Part shown: in pieces, positions 1-7,876 of the stretch
Layout of the letters: every line of letters begins with the position of its first letter
Numbering within the stretch: the stretch's first letter is position 1
From: Solirubrobacteraceae bacterium
GTDB taxonomy: Bacteria > Actinomycetota > Thermoleophilia > Solirubrobacterales > Solirubrobacteraceae
Assembly (NCBI GenBank): GCA_030447785.1
Contig: JAUJOF010000003.1
Span: 217,336 to 281,335 of the forward strand
Direction: 5' to 3'
Length of the DNA stretch: 64,000 nucleotides
The notes under the pieces: generated by a model
Database searches by the model: none
Told to the model about the DNA's origin: nothing
The model's input: only the letters and a program-made list of their open reading frames with translations
Position numbers and translations under genes: made by a program

Positions 1-561
1 GAGGGCGTCGAAGATGTCCTTCCAGCGGATGACCACCATCGGGTCGATGCCGTCGGCGAACAGGGAGGCGACCGCGGCGCGGCTCATGCGGTCGCCTTCG
101 TCCTCCAGGCGGTGGATCTCGGCCAGGAAGGGGGCCGGGTCCCAGTCGCTGCCTAGCGCGCGCAGAGCCCCGGCCACCTGCCCGGTCGCGCCGACCAGCA
201 CCCCGGCCAGGGCGATGGCCTGCTCCATGGAGGCCTCGACCCCGTAGAGGCCGAGCATGTCGGCCGCCTGCTCGGTGAAGTCGACGATGTCGTCGAGCGC
301 GGTGGCCAGACGCAGGCCGTCCCCGGGCGCGAACGGGGCGCGCACGTCCGGGTGGGCGCCCAGCGCGTGGATGAGGTCGTGGGCGATCCGGTCGCCCTCG
401 TGCTCGCAGGCCTTGAGCTCGCCGGCCAGCTCGGGACGTTCGGGGTGGGCGCCCAGCAGGTCGCGCACCAGCACCGCCGCGCGCTGGACCTCCGCGCCGA
501 AGGCCTCCAGCAGGCCGATCACGTGGGGGTCGTAGTCGGTGGTCAAGGGCGTGCCGGTCAT
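1..561 (-). CDS. DUF47/PhoU-like phosphate transport accessory protein (3' end cut by window)
   Basis: Translation from the ATG at 561 runs open to base 1, giving 187 residues with the C-terminus missing. It is an all-helical PhoU-like sequence with paired E..GDR.. motifs (KACEHEGDRIAHDL near residue 52, RLEDEGDRMSRAAV near 150), the acidic helices that bind metal clusters in PhoU and DUF47. The C-terminal VIRWKDIFDAL is typical of DUF47. Family members are usually encoded next to Pit low-affinity phosphate transporters, whose gene would lie to the left. It is divergent from the regulator at 684 and shares a promoter region with a PHO-box-like repeat. Family assignment is firm; the physiological partner is inferred. 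Confidence 0.85.
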   Translation of the reverse strand, partial: MTGTPLTTDYDPHVIGLLEAFGAEVQRAAVLVRDLLGAHPERPELAGELKACEHEGDRIAHDLIHALGAHPDVRAPFAPGDGLRLATALDDIVDFTEQAADMLGLYGVEASMEQAIALAGVLVGATGQVAGALRALGSDWDPAPFLAEIHRLEDEGDRMSRAAVASLFADGIDPMVVIRWKDIFDAL

Positions 562-606
562 CGCCGCGGGCGACGCTATCCGCGCGCACGGGCCGCTGGA
601 ACCGCC

Positions 607-633
607 TTCACGGCTCCTTCACACGCCGTTCAC
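607..633 (+). promoter_or_regulatory. PHO-box-like triple direct repeat (DUF47 / regulator intergenic)
   Basis: TTCAC occurs at 607-611, 618-622 and 629-633, exactly 11 bp apart. PhoB and Streptomyces PhoP boxes are direct repeats with 11-bp period and a GTTCAC core, so this fits a Pho regulator site. It sits between the divergent DUF47 gene and the 684 regulator and could control both. Confidence 0.7.
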
Positions 634-683
634 GGGCGGGTAACCGGGCCCCGACCGACCCCCGGGAGCATGCGCGGGGCATC

Positions 684-1043
684 ATGGAGTCAGCGGTCCA
701 GGGTGAGGCGCTGCACACGGCGCAACTGGAGATCAGGCCCTCGGAGGGCCTGGTCCTGGCCGGCGATCGCACGGTGGCGCTGTCGGTCCGCGAGCTCCGC
801 CTCCTGACGGCGTTGGCTCGGCGCGAGGGCCGTGTGGTCGCTCGCGCCGAGCTGTACGCCCTGGCGTGGGAGGGGTCCCTGCGCCCGGGCGATCGCTCGG
901 TCGACGTCTACGTGCGCCGCCTGCGCGTGAAGCTCGAGCACGCGCTGCCGGGTTGGCGGTTCATCCACACGCACGTCGGCTTCGGCTACCGCTTCTCCCC
1001 CCAGCGTTCACACGACGTTCACACCACCGCCACGTCTCGGTAA
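684..1043 (+). CDS. stand-alone PhoB/OmpR-type winged-helix DNA-binding protein (no receiver domain)
   Basis: This 119-residue protein is essentially only the winged-helix output domain of an OmpR/PhoB regulator. The alpha-loop and recognition helix are clear (GDRSVDVYVRRLRVKLE near residues 72-88), as is the wing IHTHVGFGYRF near 98-108. It is closely similar to the output half of the response regulator at 5802, so the two look like paralogues flanking the pst operon. No phosphoacceptor domain precedes it; upstream bases are the PHO-box region. It starts at ATG 684, lies just before pstS and probably regulates phosphate genes. Whether it acts without phosphorylation is unknown. Confidence 0.8.
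   Translation: MESAVQGEALHTAQLEIRPSEGLVLAGDRTVALSVRELRLLTALARREGRVVARAELYALAWEGSLRPGDRSVDVYVRRLRVKLEHALPGWRFIHTHVGFGYRFSPQRSHDVHTTATSR
1006..1022 (+). promoter_or_regulatory. PHO-box-like direct repeat upstream of pstS
   Basis: GTTCAC at 1006-1011 and 1017-1022 repeats with an exact 11-bp period; a third, degenerate unit may follow near 1028. It overlaps the 3' end of the 684 regulator gene and lies about 85 bp before the pstS start, a suitable place for Pho activation. Confidence 0.75.
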
Positions 1044-1107
1044 CAGACTGCCGCCTGTGCGCTGGAAGGCTGGCGAGCGCCAATGGAAACGATCAGGAGG
1101 TACCTAC

Positions 1108-2130
1108 GTGAAGCCCCTTCGCTTCATGAGCGTCGCCGCTCCCTGCGTGGCCCTCGCCCTCGGCGCGGTGGCGTGCGGAGGGCAGCAGCCGGGCGGCGGT
1201 AGCGGTGGCGGTGGCGCTGGCGGTCAGACCCAGCAGGGCTCGGGCTCCGACTTCTCCCAGCTGAGCGGGACGATCCGCATCGACGGCTCGTCCACTGTCC
1301 AGCCCTTCGCGGAGGCGGCCGTCGAGCTGTTCTCCGCCGAGGCGCCCAACGTCAACATCAGCGTCGGCGGCGCCGGCACGGGTGACGGCTTCGAGCGCTT
1401 CTGCCGCGGCGAGACGCAGATCTCCGACGCGTCGCGCCCGATCGAGACCGACGAGGTCGAAACCTGCGAGGCAGAGATGATCGAGCCCGTGGAGCTGCAG
1501 GTGGCGCAGGACGCGCTGTCCATCGTCACCAACCGTGAAACGATGATCCCCGACAACTGCATCGCCACCGAGCAGCTCGAGCAGCTCCTCGCGCCGGGCT
1601 CGAACGTGTCCAACCTCAGCGAACTGGGCCAGGGCTTTCCCGACCAGGAGGTCTCCCTCTTCACGCCCGGCACCGAGTCGGGCACGTTCGACTACTTCAC
1701 CGAGGAAGTCCTGGAGACCGACGCGGAGCAGCGCACCGAGGGCGTGCAGACCTCGGCCGACGACAATCAGCTGGTCACCGGCGTCTCCGGCACCCCGGGC
1801 GGGCTGGGATACTTCGGCTTCTCGTTCGCCGACCAGAACCGCGAGCAGCTGAACATCCTGCAGGTCGACGGCGGCGAGGGCTGCGTGGAGCCGAGCATCG
1901 AGACCGTGCAGAACAACCAGTACCCGCTGTCGCGCCCGCTGCTCATGTACCCGAGCAGGCAATCGCTACAGCAGCCGGAGGTCAAGGGCTTTCTGACCTT
2001 CATCGCCGAGAACTACCAGCGCATCGCGGAGGCGGCCAACATCGTCCCGATGGGCCAGCAGTCCGCGCAGCAGACCAGCCAGATCATCAAGACCGGTCAG
2101 GGCGGCGAGCCCAAGCCGGAGACCGAGTAG
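1108..2130 (+). CDS. pstS: phosphate-binding lipoprotein PstS
   Basis: The substrate-binding component of the high-affinity phosphate ABC importer. I chose GTG 1108 because AGGAGG at 1095-1100 is correctly spaced before it. The protein begins with a basic signal peptide ending in the lipobox LGAVAC, then a Gly/Gln/Ser-rich linker of about 40 residues, then the binding lobe beginning GTIRIDGSSTVQP, the classic PstS phosphate-loop signature. Further PstS features are SVGGAGTGDGFERFC and TPGTESGTFDYF, which contributes phosphate ligands. At about 340 residues it has normal length. It heads pstSCAB-phoU and carries a PHO-box-like repeat upstream, so it should be induced by phosphate limitation. 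Confidence 0.96.
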   Translation: MKPLRFMSVAAPCVALALGAVACGGQQPGGGSGGGGAGGQTQQGSGSDFSQLSGTIRIDGSSTVQPFAEAAVELFSAEAPNVNISVGGAGTGDGFERFCRGETQISDASRPIETDEVETCEAEMIEPVELQVAQDALSIVTNRETMIPDNCIATEQLEQLLAPGSNVSNLSELGQGFPDQEVSLFTPGTESGTFDYFTEEVLETDAEQRTEGVQTSADDNQLVTGVSGTPGGLGYFGFSFADQNREQLNILQVDGGEGCVEPSIETVQNNQYPLSRPLLMYPSRQSLQQPEVKGFLTFIAENYQRIAEAANIVPMGQQSAQQTSQIIKTGQGGEPKPETE

Positions 2131-2147
2131 CACCCGGGGGCGCGGCG

Positions 2148-3140
2148 GTGGCGGGCAGCCAGATCCCGGGGTTCTCCGGCCACGGTGGCGATCCGGCCAG
2201 CGCCCTGTACCGGACGCGCACGCGCCGGTCGGCCGGGGCGCAGGCCATCAAGGGCCTGCTCGCCGCCGCCGCTGTCCGCGGGGGGGGGGGGGCCGCCGCT
2301 CTCCTGTCCGTCCTGACCACCACCGGCATCGTCATCACGCTGGCCAGCGAGGCGGTCAACTTCTTCCAGGTGGTCGGCCTCGCCGACTTCTTCTTCGACA
2401 CCGACTGGGCGCCGCTGGCCGGAGGCGACTCGCAGGCCTTCGGCGTGGTGCCCCTCATCTGGAGCACGCTCTACCTCACGGGCATCGGCCTCATCGTCGC
2501 TGTGCCCCTCGGGCTGGGGGTGGGCATCTATCTCGCCGAGTACGCCTCGCCGCGCGTGCGCCGGATCCTCAAGCCGCTCATCGAAATCCTGGCCGGGATC
2601 CCCACCATCGTCTTTGGCTACTTCGCCCTGACCTTCTTCACCCCGACGGTCCTGAAGGACATCTTCTCGGTGGACGTGTCGGTGTTCAACGGCCTGTCGG
2701 CCGGGATCATCCTGGGCATCCTGGTCCTGCCCACGATCGCCTCGGTGAGCGAGGACTCGCTGTCGGCGGTGCCCCAGTCGCTGCGCGAGGGCGCCTTCGG
2801 GCTCGGTGCGGCCAAGCGCCAGGTGGTGACCCGGGTCGTCTTCCCGGCCGCGCTGTCGGGCGTGGTGGCCGCCCTGGTGCTGGGGGCGTCGCGGGCCGTC
2901 GGCGAGACGGTCGTGATCCTCGTGGCCGCCGGCAACACGCCCAACCTGACCTTCGACCTCACCGTGGCCCACCAGAACATGGCGGCGTTCATCGCCAACA
3001 CGGCGCGGGCCGACGTGTCCCAGGGCGGGGTCGCCTACCTCACGATCTTCGCCGTCGGCACCACGCTCTTCGTGATGACGCTGCTGCTCAACCTCGTGGC
3101 CATCCGCTTCGTGCGCAAGTATCGCCAGGTGTACGAGTAG
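2148..3140 (+). CDS. pstC: phosphate ABC transporter permease PstC
   Basis: An inner-membrane permease with about six hydrophobic segments and the BPD_transp_1 EAA-type loop (SVPQSLREGAFGLGAAKRQ near residues 205-222) that contacts PstB. The GTG at 2148 gives 330 residues. The N-terminus is unusual: the first hydrophobic segment is interrupted by VRGGGG, encoded by a run of 13 G at 2280-2292. Related PstC proteins usually have an unbroken leucine/alanine-rich helix there. The frame is open through the tract as sequenced. It forms the channel with PstA, 2 bases downstream. Confidence 0.94.
   Translation: MAGSQIPGFSGHGGDPASALYRTRTRRSAGAQAIKGLLAAAAVRGGGGAAALLSVLTTTGIVITLASEAVNFFQVVGLADFFFDTDWAPLAGGDSQAFGVVPLIWSTLYLTGIGLIVAVPLGLGVGIYLAEYASPRVRRILKPLIEILAGIPTIVFGYFALTFFTPTVLKDIFSVDVSVFNGLSAGIILGILVLPTIASVSEDSLSAVPQSLREGAFGLGAAKRQVVTRVVFPAALSGVVAALVLGASRAVGETVVILVAAGNTPNLTFDLTVAHQNMAAFIANTARADVSQGGVAYLTIFAVGTTLFVMTLLLNLVAIRFVRKYRQVYE
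2280..2292 (+). repeat. 13-base poly-G tract inside pstC
   Basis: Thirteen consecutive G residues lie in codons for about residues 45-49 of PstC, in the first membrane helix. Such tracts are prone to slippage in replication and in sequencing. A change of one base would truncate PstC. Confidence 0.95.
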
Positions 3141-3142
3141 CC

Positions 3143-4057
3143 ATGGCGGTCACCGAGTCTGCGATCACCCGCAAGATCGTCGAGCGTGCCTCGAGCGGCG
3201 AGCGCGTGCGCGAGCTGGGCTTCCGCGTCGCGCTGCTGGGCTGCCTGCTCGTGGCGATCGTGTTCCTCGGCGTGCTCATCGTCGACGTCTCGGTCGACGG
3301 CCTGCCCTTCCTGTCGCTGGAGTTCTTCTACACCTTCCCGTCGCGGATCTTCCCCGAGGAGTCGGGCATCCAGTCCGCGCTGCTGGGCACGCTCGCCCTG
3401 ATGGTCCTCTGCGCGGTGTTCGTCGTACCCATCGGCGTGGCCAGCGCCGTCTATCTGGAGGAGTACGCCGACCGCGACCGCTGGATCAACCGGACGATCG
3501 AGGTCAACATCCAGAACCTCGCCTCGGTGCCCTCGGTGGTCTACGGGATCCTCGGGCTGGCCTTCATCGTGCGCGGCCCCGTCGACATCTTCGGTCTCGG
3601 GGTGGGCCAGCCGACCCTGCTGGCCGGGGCGCTGACCCTCGGGCTGCTGGTCCTGCCCATCGTGATCATCGTGTCGCGCGAGGCGATCCGCGCCGTTCCC
3701 CCGTCCATCCGCGAGGGGTCGCTCGCGCTGGGCGCCACCCAGTGGCAGACGATCTGGAAGCAGGTCCTGCCCGGCGCCCTGCCGGGCGTCGCCACCGGCG
3801 TGATCCTCGCGCTGTCGCGGGCGATCGGCGAGACCGCTCCTCTCATCCTGGTGGGCGCCGGGGCCTTTCAGCTGTTCAACCCCTCCATCGACGGGCCGTT
3901 CTCGGCGCTGCCCATCCAGATCTTCAACAACGTCGGCGAGCCCGAGGACATCTTCCGCGACCTCGCGGCGGCCACCATCCTGGTGCTGTTGGGGATCCTC
4001 CTGATCATGAACAGCCTCGCGATCTATCTGCGCAACCGATACGAGAACAAGTGGTGA
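3143..4057 (+). CDS. pstA: phosphate ABC transporter permease PstA
   Basis: The second membrane permease of the Pst importer, 304 residues from ATG 3143, two bases after the pstC stop. About six membrane segments are visible. The EAA loop is AVPPSIREGSLALGATQWQ near residues 180-198, and the adjacent RAIGETAPLILVG is conserved in PstA. It pairs with PstC and is followed by pstB after 6 bases, so the operon is tightly coupled. Confidence 0.95.
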   Translation: MAVTESAITRKIVERASSGERVRELGFRVALLGCLLVAIVFLGVLIVDVSVDGLPFLSLEFFYTFPSRIFPEESGIQSALLGTLALMVLCAVFVVPIGVASAVYLEEYADRDRWINRTIEVNIQNLASVPSVVYGILGLAFIVRGPVDIFGLGVGQPTLLAGALTLGLLVLPIVIIVSREAIRAVPPSIREGSLALGATQWQTIWKQVLPGALPGVATGVILALSRAIGETAPLILVGAGAFQLFNPSIDGPFSALPIQIFNNVGEPEDIFRDLAAATILVLLGILLIMNSLAIYLRNRYENKW

Positions 4058-4063
4058 TCTAGA

Positions 4064-4963
4064 GTGGACGAAGTGAGCGAGCGCAAGCGGGAGGGCGAGG
4101 GGCTCGAGCAGGCCGCCGGACTCGACATGGGCACCCGGCTCGAGGAGCGTGACGAGCGCGCCGGCGCCGACGCAGAGACCGTGGACGAGGCGATCTTCTC
4201 CCTCAGCGGGGTGGGCGTGACCTACAGCGGCGCCCAGGCCGTGGAGGACGTCTCCTTCGGGTTGGCGACCAACGAGATCACCGCCTTCATCGGGCCATCG
4301 GGGTGTGGGAAGTCCACGCTCATCCGCTGCCTGAACCGGATGAACGACCTCATCCCGGGGGCCGAGGTGGAGGGCGAGGTCCTCTACCACGACCAGGATC
4401 TCTACGACCCCAAGATCGACCCCGTACAGGTGCGCAAGCGCATCGGGATGGTCTTCCAGAAGCCCAACCCTTTTCCCAAGTCGATCTACGACAACATCGC
4501 CTTCGGTCCCAAGGTGCTGGGCGTGAAGGACGACATGGACGAGACCGTGGAGCGTGCCCTGCGTCGCGCCTCCCTGTGGGATGAGGTGAAGGATCGCCTC
4601 AAGAGCAACGCGTTCGGCATGTCCGGTGGCCAGCAGCAGCGCCTGTGCATCGCGCGAGCCCTGGCGGTCTCTCCGGACGTGATCCTGATGGACGAGCCCT
4701 GCTCGGCCCTGGACCCGATCTCCACCGGGCGCATCGAGGACCTGATGCTCGAGCTCAAGCAGAGCTACTCCATCGTGATCGTTACCCACAACATGCACCA
4801 GGCGGCGCGGGTGTCGGATCGCACGGCGTTCTTCACCGTGGACCTGCGCGCCGGCGAGTCCCAGCGTGTGGGCAAGCTCGTCGAGTTCGCGCCCACGGAG
4901 CAGATCTTCACGTCTCCCCGCGACCGACGCACCGAAGAGTACGTCACCGGCAAGTTCGGCTGA
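4064..4963 (+). CDS. pstB: phosphate import ATP-binding protein PstB
   Basis: The ATPase of the Pst importer (299 residues). Walker A is GPSGCGKST near residues 78-86, the Q-loop is in [11 protein letters not shown], the signature is MSGGQQQR, Walker B is VILMDEP, and the switch histidine is in [14 protein letters not shown]. The N-terminus has about 45 extra charged residues (rich in E and R) before the usual PstB start; GTG 4064 directly follows pstA, so the extension appears translated. Acts on the cytoplasmic face with PstC/PstA, and phoU follows after 25 bases. Confidence 0.96.
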   Translation: MDEVSERKREGEGLEQAAGLDMGTRLEERDERAGADAETVDEAIFSLSGVGVTYSGAQAVEDVSFGLATNEITAFIGPSGCGKSTLIRCLNRMNDLIPGAEVEGEVLYHDQDLYDPKIDPVQVRKRIGMVFQKPNPFPKSIYDNIAFGPKVLGVKDDMDETVERALRRASLWDEVKDRLKSNAFGMSGGQQQRLCIARALAVSPDVILMDEPCSALDPISTGRIEDLMLELKQSYSIVIVTHNMHQAARVSDRTAFFTVDLRAGESQRVGKLVEFAPTEQIFTSPRDRRTEEYVTGKFG

Positions 4964-4988
4964 CGCGGGCGGGGGAAGCCTCCTCGGG

Positions 4989-5702
4989 ATGCCCCACGGG
5001 ACCCGCCTGCAATACCAGGAGGAGCTCGCCGAGCTCGAGCGGCGCACGCTCGGCGGCCTCGATCTGGTCGTGGGACAGGTCGACCGCACCATCGAGGCGG
5101 TCGAGCACCAGGACATCGAGCTGGCCGAGTGGGTCGTCGGCGACGACGACCGCATCGACGGGCGCTACCTGGAGATCCACCAGAGCATCCTCTCGCTGCT
5201 GGCGCTGCAGGCGCCGGTGGCCGGTGACCTTCGGCTGATCGCCGCGCTGCTGCACACCATCAAGCACATCGAGCGCATGGGCGATCAGTGCGTGAACATC
5301 GCCAAGCTGCTGCCGCTGGTGGGTCACGAGCCCCCGGTGGACTCCGAGATCCTGGCCAAGCTGGTGCAGATGGGCCGCCTGGCGCGCGCCGAGGTCGTGC
5401 AGTGCAAGCAGGCCTTCGCGATGCGCGACGACGCGGTGGCCGAGGACCTGGTCCAGCAGGACCGCGAGATCAACCGGCTCAACCGCGAGATCTTCCGCAT
5501 GGCGATCGTCGCGGGGGAGGACGCCGACGCCCGCGAGTGGACCATGACCGCCATCCTCATGGCCCGGGCCTTCGAGCGCGTCGGCGACAACGCCGTCGAC
5601 GTCGGCGAGCAGGTCGCCTTCGTGGTCAGCGGCCTGTTCCGGGAGTTCAGGGACTCCTCGACACCCCCGCCGGCGAACCCCTCGCCGCCGCCCGCGACCT
5701 GA
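4989..5702 (+). CDS. phoU: phosphate signalling regulator PhoU
   Basis: A helical PhoU protein of 237 residues, starting MPHGTRLQYQEELAELE at ATG 4989. Both PhoU repeats are visible, each with its metal-binding pattern: HIERMGDQCVNIA near residue 94 and AFERVGDNAVDVGEQ near residue 194. PhoU links Pst transport state to the PhoR/PhoB-type signalling pair and represses the regulon when phosphate is plentiful. It is the last gene of the pst operon; the C-terminal 25 residues are a Pro/Ser tail. No PhoR-type kinase is encoded in the window. Confidence 0.94.
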   Translation: MPHGTRLQYQEELAELERRTLGGLDLVVGQVDRTIEAVEHQDIELAEWVVGDDDRIDGRYLEIHQSILSLLALQAPVAGDLRLIAALLHTIKHIERMGDQCVNIAKLLPLVGHEPPVDSEILAKLVQMGRLARAEVVQCKQAFAMRDDAVAEDLVQQDREINRLNREIFRMAIVAGEDADAREWTMTAILMARAFERVGDNAVDVGEQVAFVVSGLFREFRDSSTPPPANPSPPPAT

Positions 5703-5739
5703 GCGAGCTCTCCCTACGCCGCATCGTGCGGGGATTCCT

Positions 5740-5756
5740 GTGAACGACCCGTGAAC
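5740..5756 (-). promoter_or_regulatory. PHO-box-like direct repeat (inverted) before the response regulator
   Basis: GTGAAC at 5740-5745 and 5751-5756 is the complement of GTTCAC with the same 11-bp period as the sites at 607 and 1006. It lies between the phoU stop and the regulator gene. The -10-like TAGACT follows at 5795-5800. Confidence 0.65.
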
Positions 5757-5801
5757 CCGGCGGGCCCGCACGTTGCGCCGTCGGGGGTTGGATCTAGACT
5801 C

Positions 5802-6594
5802 ATGACCGCGATGCACGACCTCTCTTCCACCGGCGCGCCCGAGGGCCGCCTCGCGGTCGTCGACGGCGACTCGGGCTTCCTCCAGGTGCTGACCAAGCGG
5901 CTGGATCGCATCGGCTGGGAGCACCGGGTGCTCGGCGCCCCGCCCCCGACGCGCGACCTCGTGGCCATGCGCCTGAGCGGCCTGATCCTCGACCTGGCGC
6001 TGCTCGGGCCCTCGGCGTGGGAGTACCTGCCGCGCGTGACCGAGGAGCTCCCGGGCCTGGGCATCGTGGTGTGCACGGGCCAGTCGACCGTCGCCCAGCG
6101 GGTGCGCGGCCTGCGTCTGGGCGCCGACGACTGGGTGACCAAGCCCTGCCATCCCGAGGAGCTGATCGCCCGCGTCGAGGCCGTCGTGCGCCACCGAGGC
6201 ACCGGTCGCCCGCCAGCCGGTCCGGCGCGGCGAGCTGGAGGTGCGCGCCGACCAGTTCCAGGCCTTCGCGGGCGGGCGCTCCTGCGACCTCACCCGTCGC
6301 GAGTACGAGCTGGTGGCGCTGCTGGCCGACGCCGAGGGGCGGGTGCTCGAGCGCGAGGAGATCTATCAGCGGGTGTGGGGCTACGCCATGGCGCGCGGCG
6401 ATCGCTCCGTGGACGTCTTCGTGCGCAAGCTGCGCCAGAAGCTCGAGCGAGCCTCACCAGGGTGGCGCTACATCCACACCCATTTCGGGGTGGGCTACCG
6501 CTTCGCGCCGGAGCTCGCGGACGTCGAGGTCGAGGGTGCGCCGCAGACGGACGTGGCCGGGCCGGTGCCCGAGCCCGAGCGCGCGCTGATCTGA
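5802..6594 (+). pseudogene. PhoB-like response regulator with frameshift between receiver and DNA-binding domain
   Basis: The receiver domain reads in one frame from ATG 5802 (or ATG 5811, better placed for a leaderless start after TAGACT 5795-5800): VVDGDSGFLQVL, the phospho-Asp in LILDLALL, and the conserved Lys in WVTKPCHPEEL. After VVRHR near 6195 the frame decays into Arg/Pro/Gly filler. The output domain resumes one frame over (RRGELEVRADQFQAF onward) and ends at 6594 with a complete PhoB-type winged helix. One extra base (or two missing) near 6189-6200 would restore a normal regulator of about 260 residues. It may be a true mutation or a sequence error; the output half resembles the 684 protein. 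Confidence 0.8.
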
Positions 6595-6626
6595 GCGGGC
6601 GTCACTACGGGCCCTAGGATGACGGC

Positions 6627-6986
6627 GTGAACGCGACCGTCGCGCGCAATGTCGCCATCATCGTCGTGCTGGCCCTGATCGTCTGGCTGGTGCCCGGCGG
6701 AGGGACCACCGCGGGGATCATCGAGGGGCTGCTCTCGGCGGCCTTCATGGCGGTGATCGGGGTGTTCGCCTTCCGCTTCTATCGCCAGTACCGCTCGGAC
6801 ATCTTCGGCCTCGACGACCAGTACCGTGCCCTGCTCTACGGCGCGGTGGCGCTCATCCTGGTCACCCTCGCTGCCTCCAGCCTGCTGTGGGAGACCGGCC
6901 CGACCACCGTGGTGTGGCTCGCGCTGCTTACGGGCGCCATCTTCGCGCTGGTGCGCGTCTGGCGCCACTGGCGCTCATACGCATAG
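6627..6986 (+). CDS. small four-helix membrane protein, unknown function
   Basis: A 119-residue protein with four hydrophobic stretches (about residues 8-25, 32-50, 68-85, 92-110) and a short charged loop containing FYRQYRSDIFGLDDQYR. I do not recognise a family. GTG 6627 lies 6 bases after the -10-like TAGGAT (6615-6620), so the message is probably leaderless. It follows the response regulator but has its own promoter. Confidence 0.75.
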   Translation: MNATVARNVAIIVVLALIVWLVPGGGTTAGIIEGLLSAAFMAVIGVFAFRFYRQYRSDIFGLDDQYRALLYGAVALILVTLAASSLLWETGPTTVVWLALLTGAIFALVRVWRHWRSYA

Positions 6987-7114
6987 CCGGCGGCGCGGCG
7001 ACGGCCTCGCCACCGGCTCCCACCACTTCCAGCGCACCGTCCCGGCGCGCCCTTGCGCCCATCTCGCAACATCCGTGCGTGGTCGCGTGACATCCCGCGC
7101 GGGAGTCTTCGGGC

Positions 7115-7454
7115 GTGCCCTCCGCCCGCGACCAGACCGGCCAGGCGACCGTCGAGGTCGCCGCCCTCCTGCCGCTGCTGGCGCTCGTCGCGGCCATCGC
7201 CTGGCAGGCGGTGGTCGCCGCCCAGGCGGTGTGGCTGTCGGGCGCGGCGGCCCGGGCGGCGCGCGCGCGAGGCCATCGGCCTCGACCGCGCGGCCGCCGC
7301 CCGCCGCGCCCTGCCTCCGCGCCTGGAGCGCGGCCTGCGCGTCAGCGCGCAGGACGGCGGGGTGGTGGTCCGCGTGGCCGTTCCCGCCGTGGTGGGCGAT
7401 GGCCGCCTGGGGACCGTGAGCGCCCGTGCCCTCCTCCAGGACCAGCGCGGATGA
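7115..7454 (+). pseudogene. TadE-like pseudopilin with a frameshift in a GC dinucleotide run
   Basis: From GTG 7115 the N-terminus is DQTGQATVEVAALLPLLALV, a class III (type IV prepilin-like) signal followed by a hydrophobic helix as in TadE/TadF proteins. At about 7259-7272, within GCGCGCGCG, the frame is lost. The natural continuation is in the next frame: REAIGLDRAAAARRALPP and then a beta-rich tail ending LLQDQRG at stop 7452-7454. As sequenced, the first frame instead runs through Arg/Pro-rich filler into the next gene. With one indel this is a roughly 113-residue TadE-like protein. Mutation and assembly error are equally possible. Confidence 0.65.
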
Positions 7455-7876
7455 GCCCGGCACGGCGCCACGCGACGGCTGAGGCACGCTCCCGCTGGGT
7501 GCTCGGAGACCGCCGCCGGACGCGATCCTCGCCGCGCGCCGGGCAGAGCGGCCAGGCGACGGTCGAGACCGTCGCCTGGCTGCCGGTGCTCTTCCTGATC
7601 GTCGCCACCGTAGGGTGCCTGCTTGCCGCTGGGGCCGCACGGGAGCTGGCCGGCCACGCCGCCGGAGCGGGCGCCGTGGCCATCCTCCAGGGCGGCGCCC
7701 CGGGGGCCGCCGCCGGCGCCGCGCTGCCCGGCTGGTCGCGCAACCGGGTCACGGGGCGCCGCTGCGGGCGCGCCGTGCAGGTGCGCGTCCGCCCGCCCAT
7801 CCCGGTGCGCCGCCTCGCCGACGCGCTGACCGCCACCGCCCGCGCCGACGCGGGGCCCGCGCGGAGCGGTTCATGA
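7451..7876 (+). CDS. TadE-like pseudopilin / class III signal protein
   Basis: A 141-residue protein starting at ATG 7451, overlapping the previous stop by ATGA. After an Arg-rich leader of about 30 residues comes GQSGQATVETVAWLPVLFL, the same GQATVE processing motif and hydrophobic helix as the gene before it. The rest is short and Ala/Gly-rich. It probably assembles as a minor pilin or secreted envelope protein, but no Tad ATPase, prepilin peptidase or secretin is in the window. It overlaps the next gene by four bases. Confidence 0.7.
   Translation: MSPARRHATAEARSRWVLGDRRRTRSSPRAGQSGQATVETVAWLPVLFLIVATVGCLLAAGAARELAGHAAGAGAVAILQGGAPGAAAGAALPGWSRNRVTGRRCGRAVQVRVRPPIPVRRLADALTATARADAGPARSGS

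Noticed and set aside
3035-5155. 706-codon open frame on the minus strand opposite pstA-pstB-phoU
   Set aside because: Composition is His/Gln/Asp/Arg filler typical of the antisense of high-GC genes; the plus strand carries intact Pst proteins.
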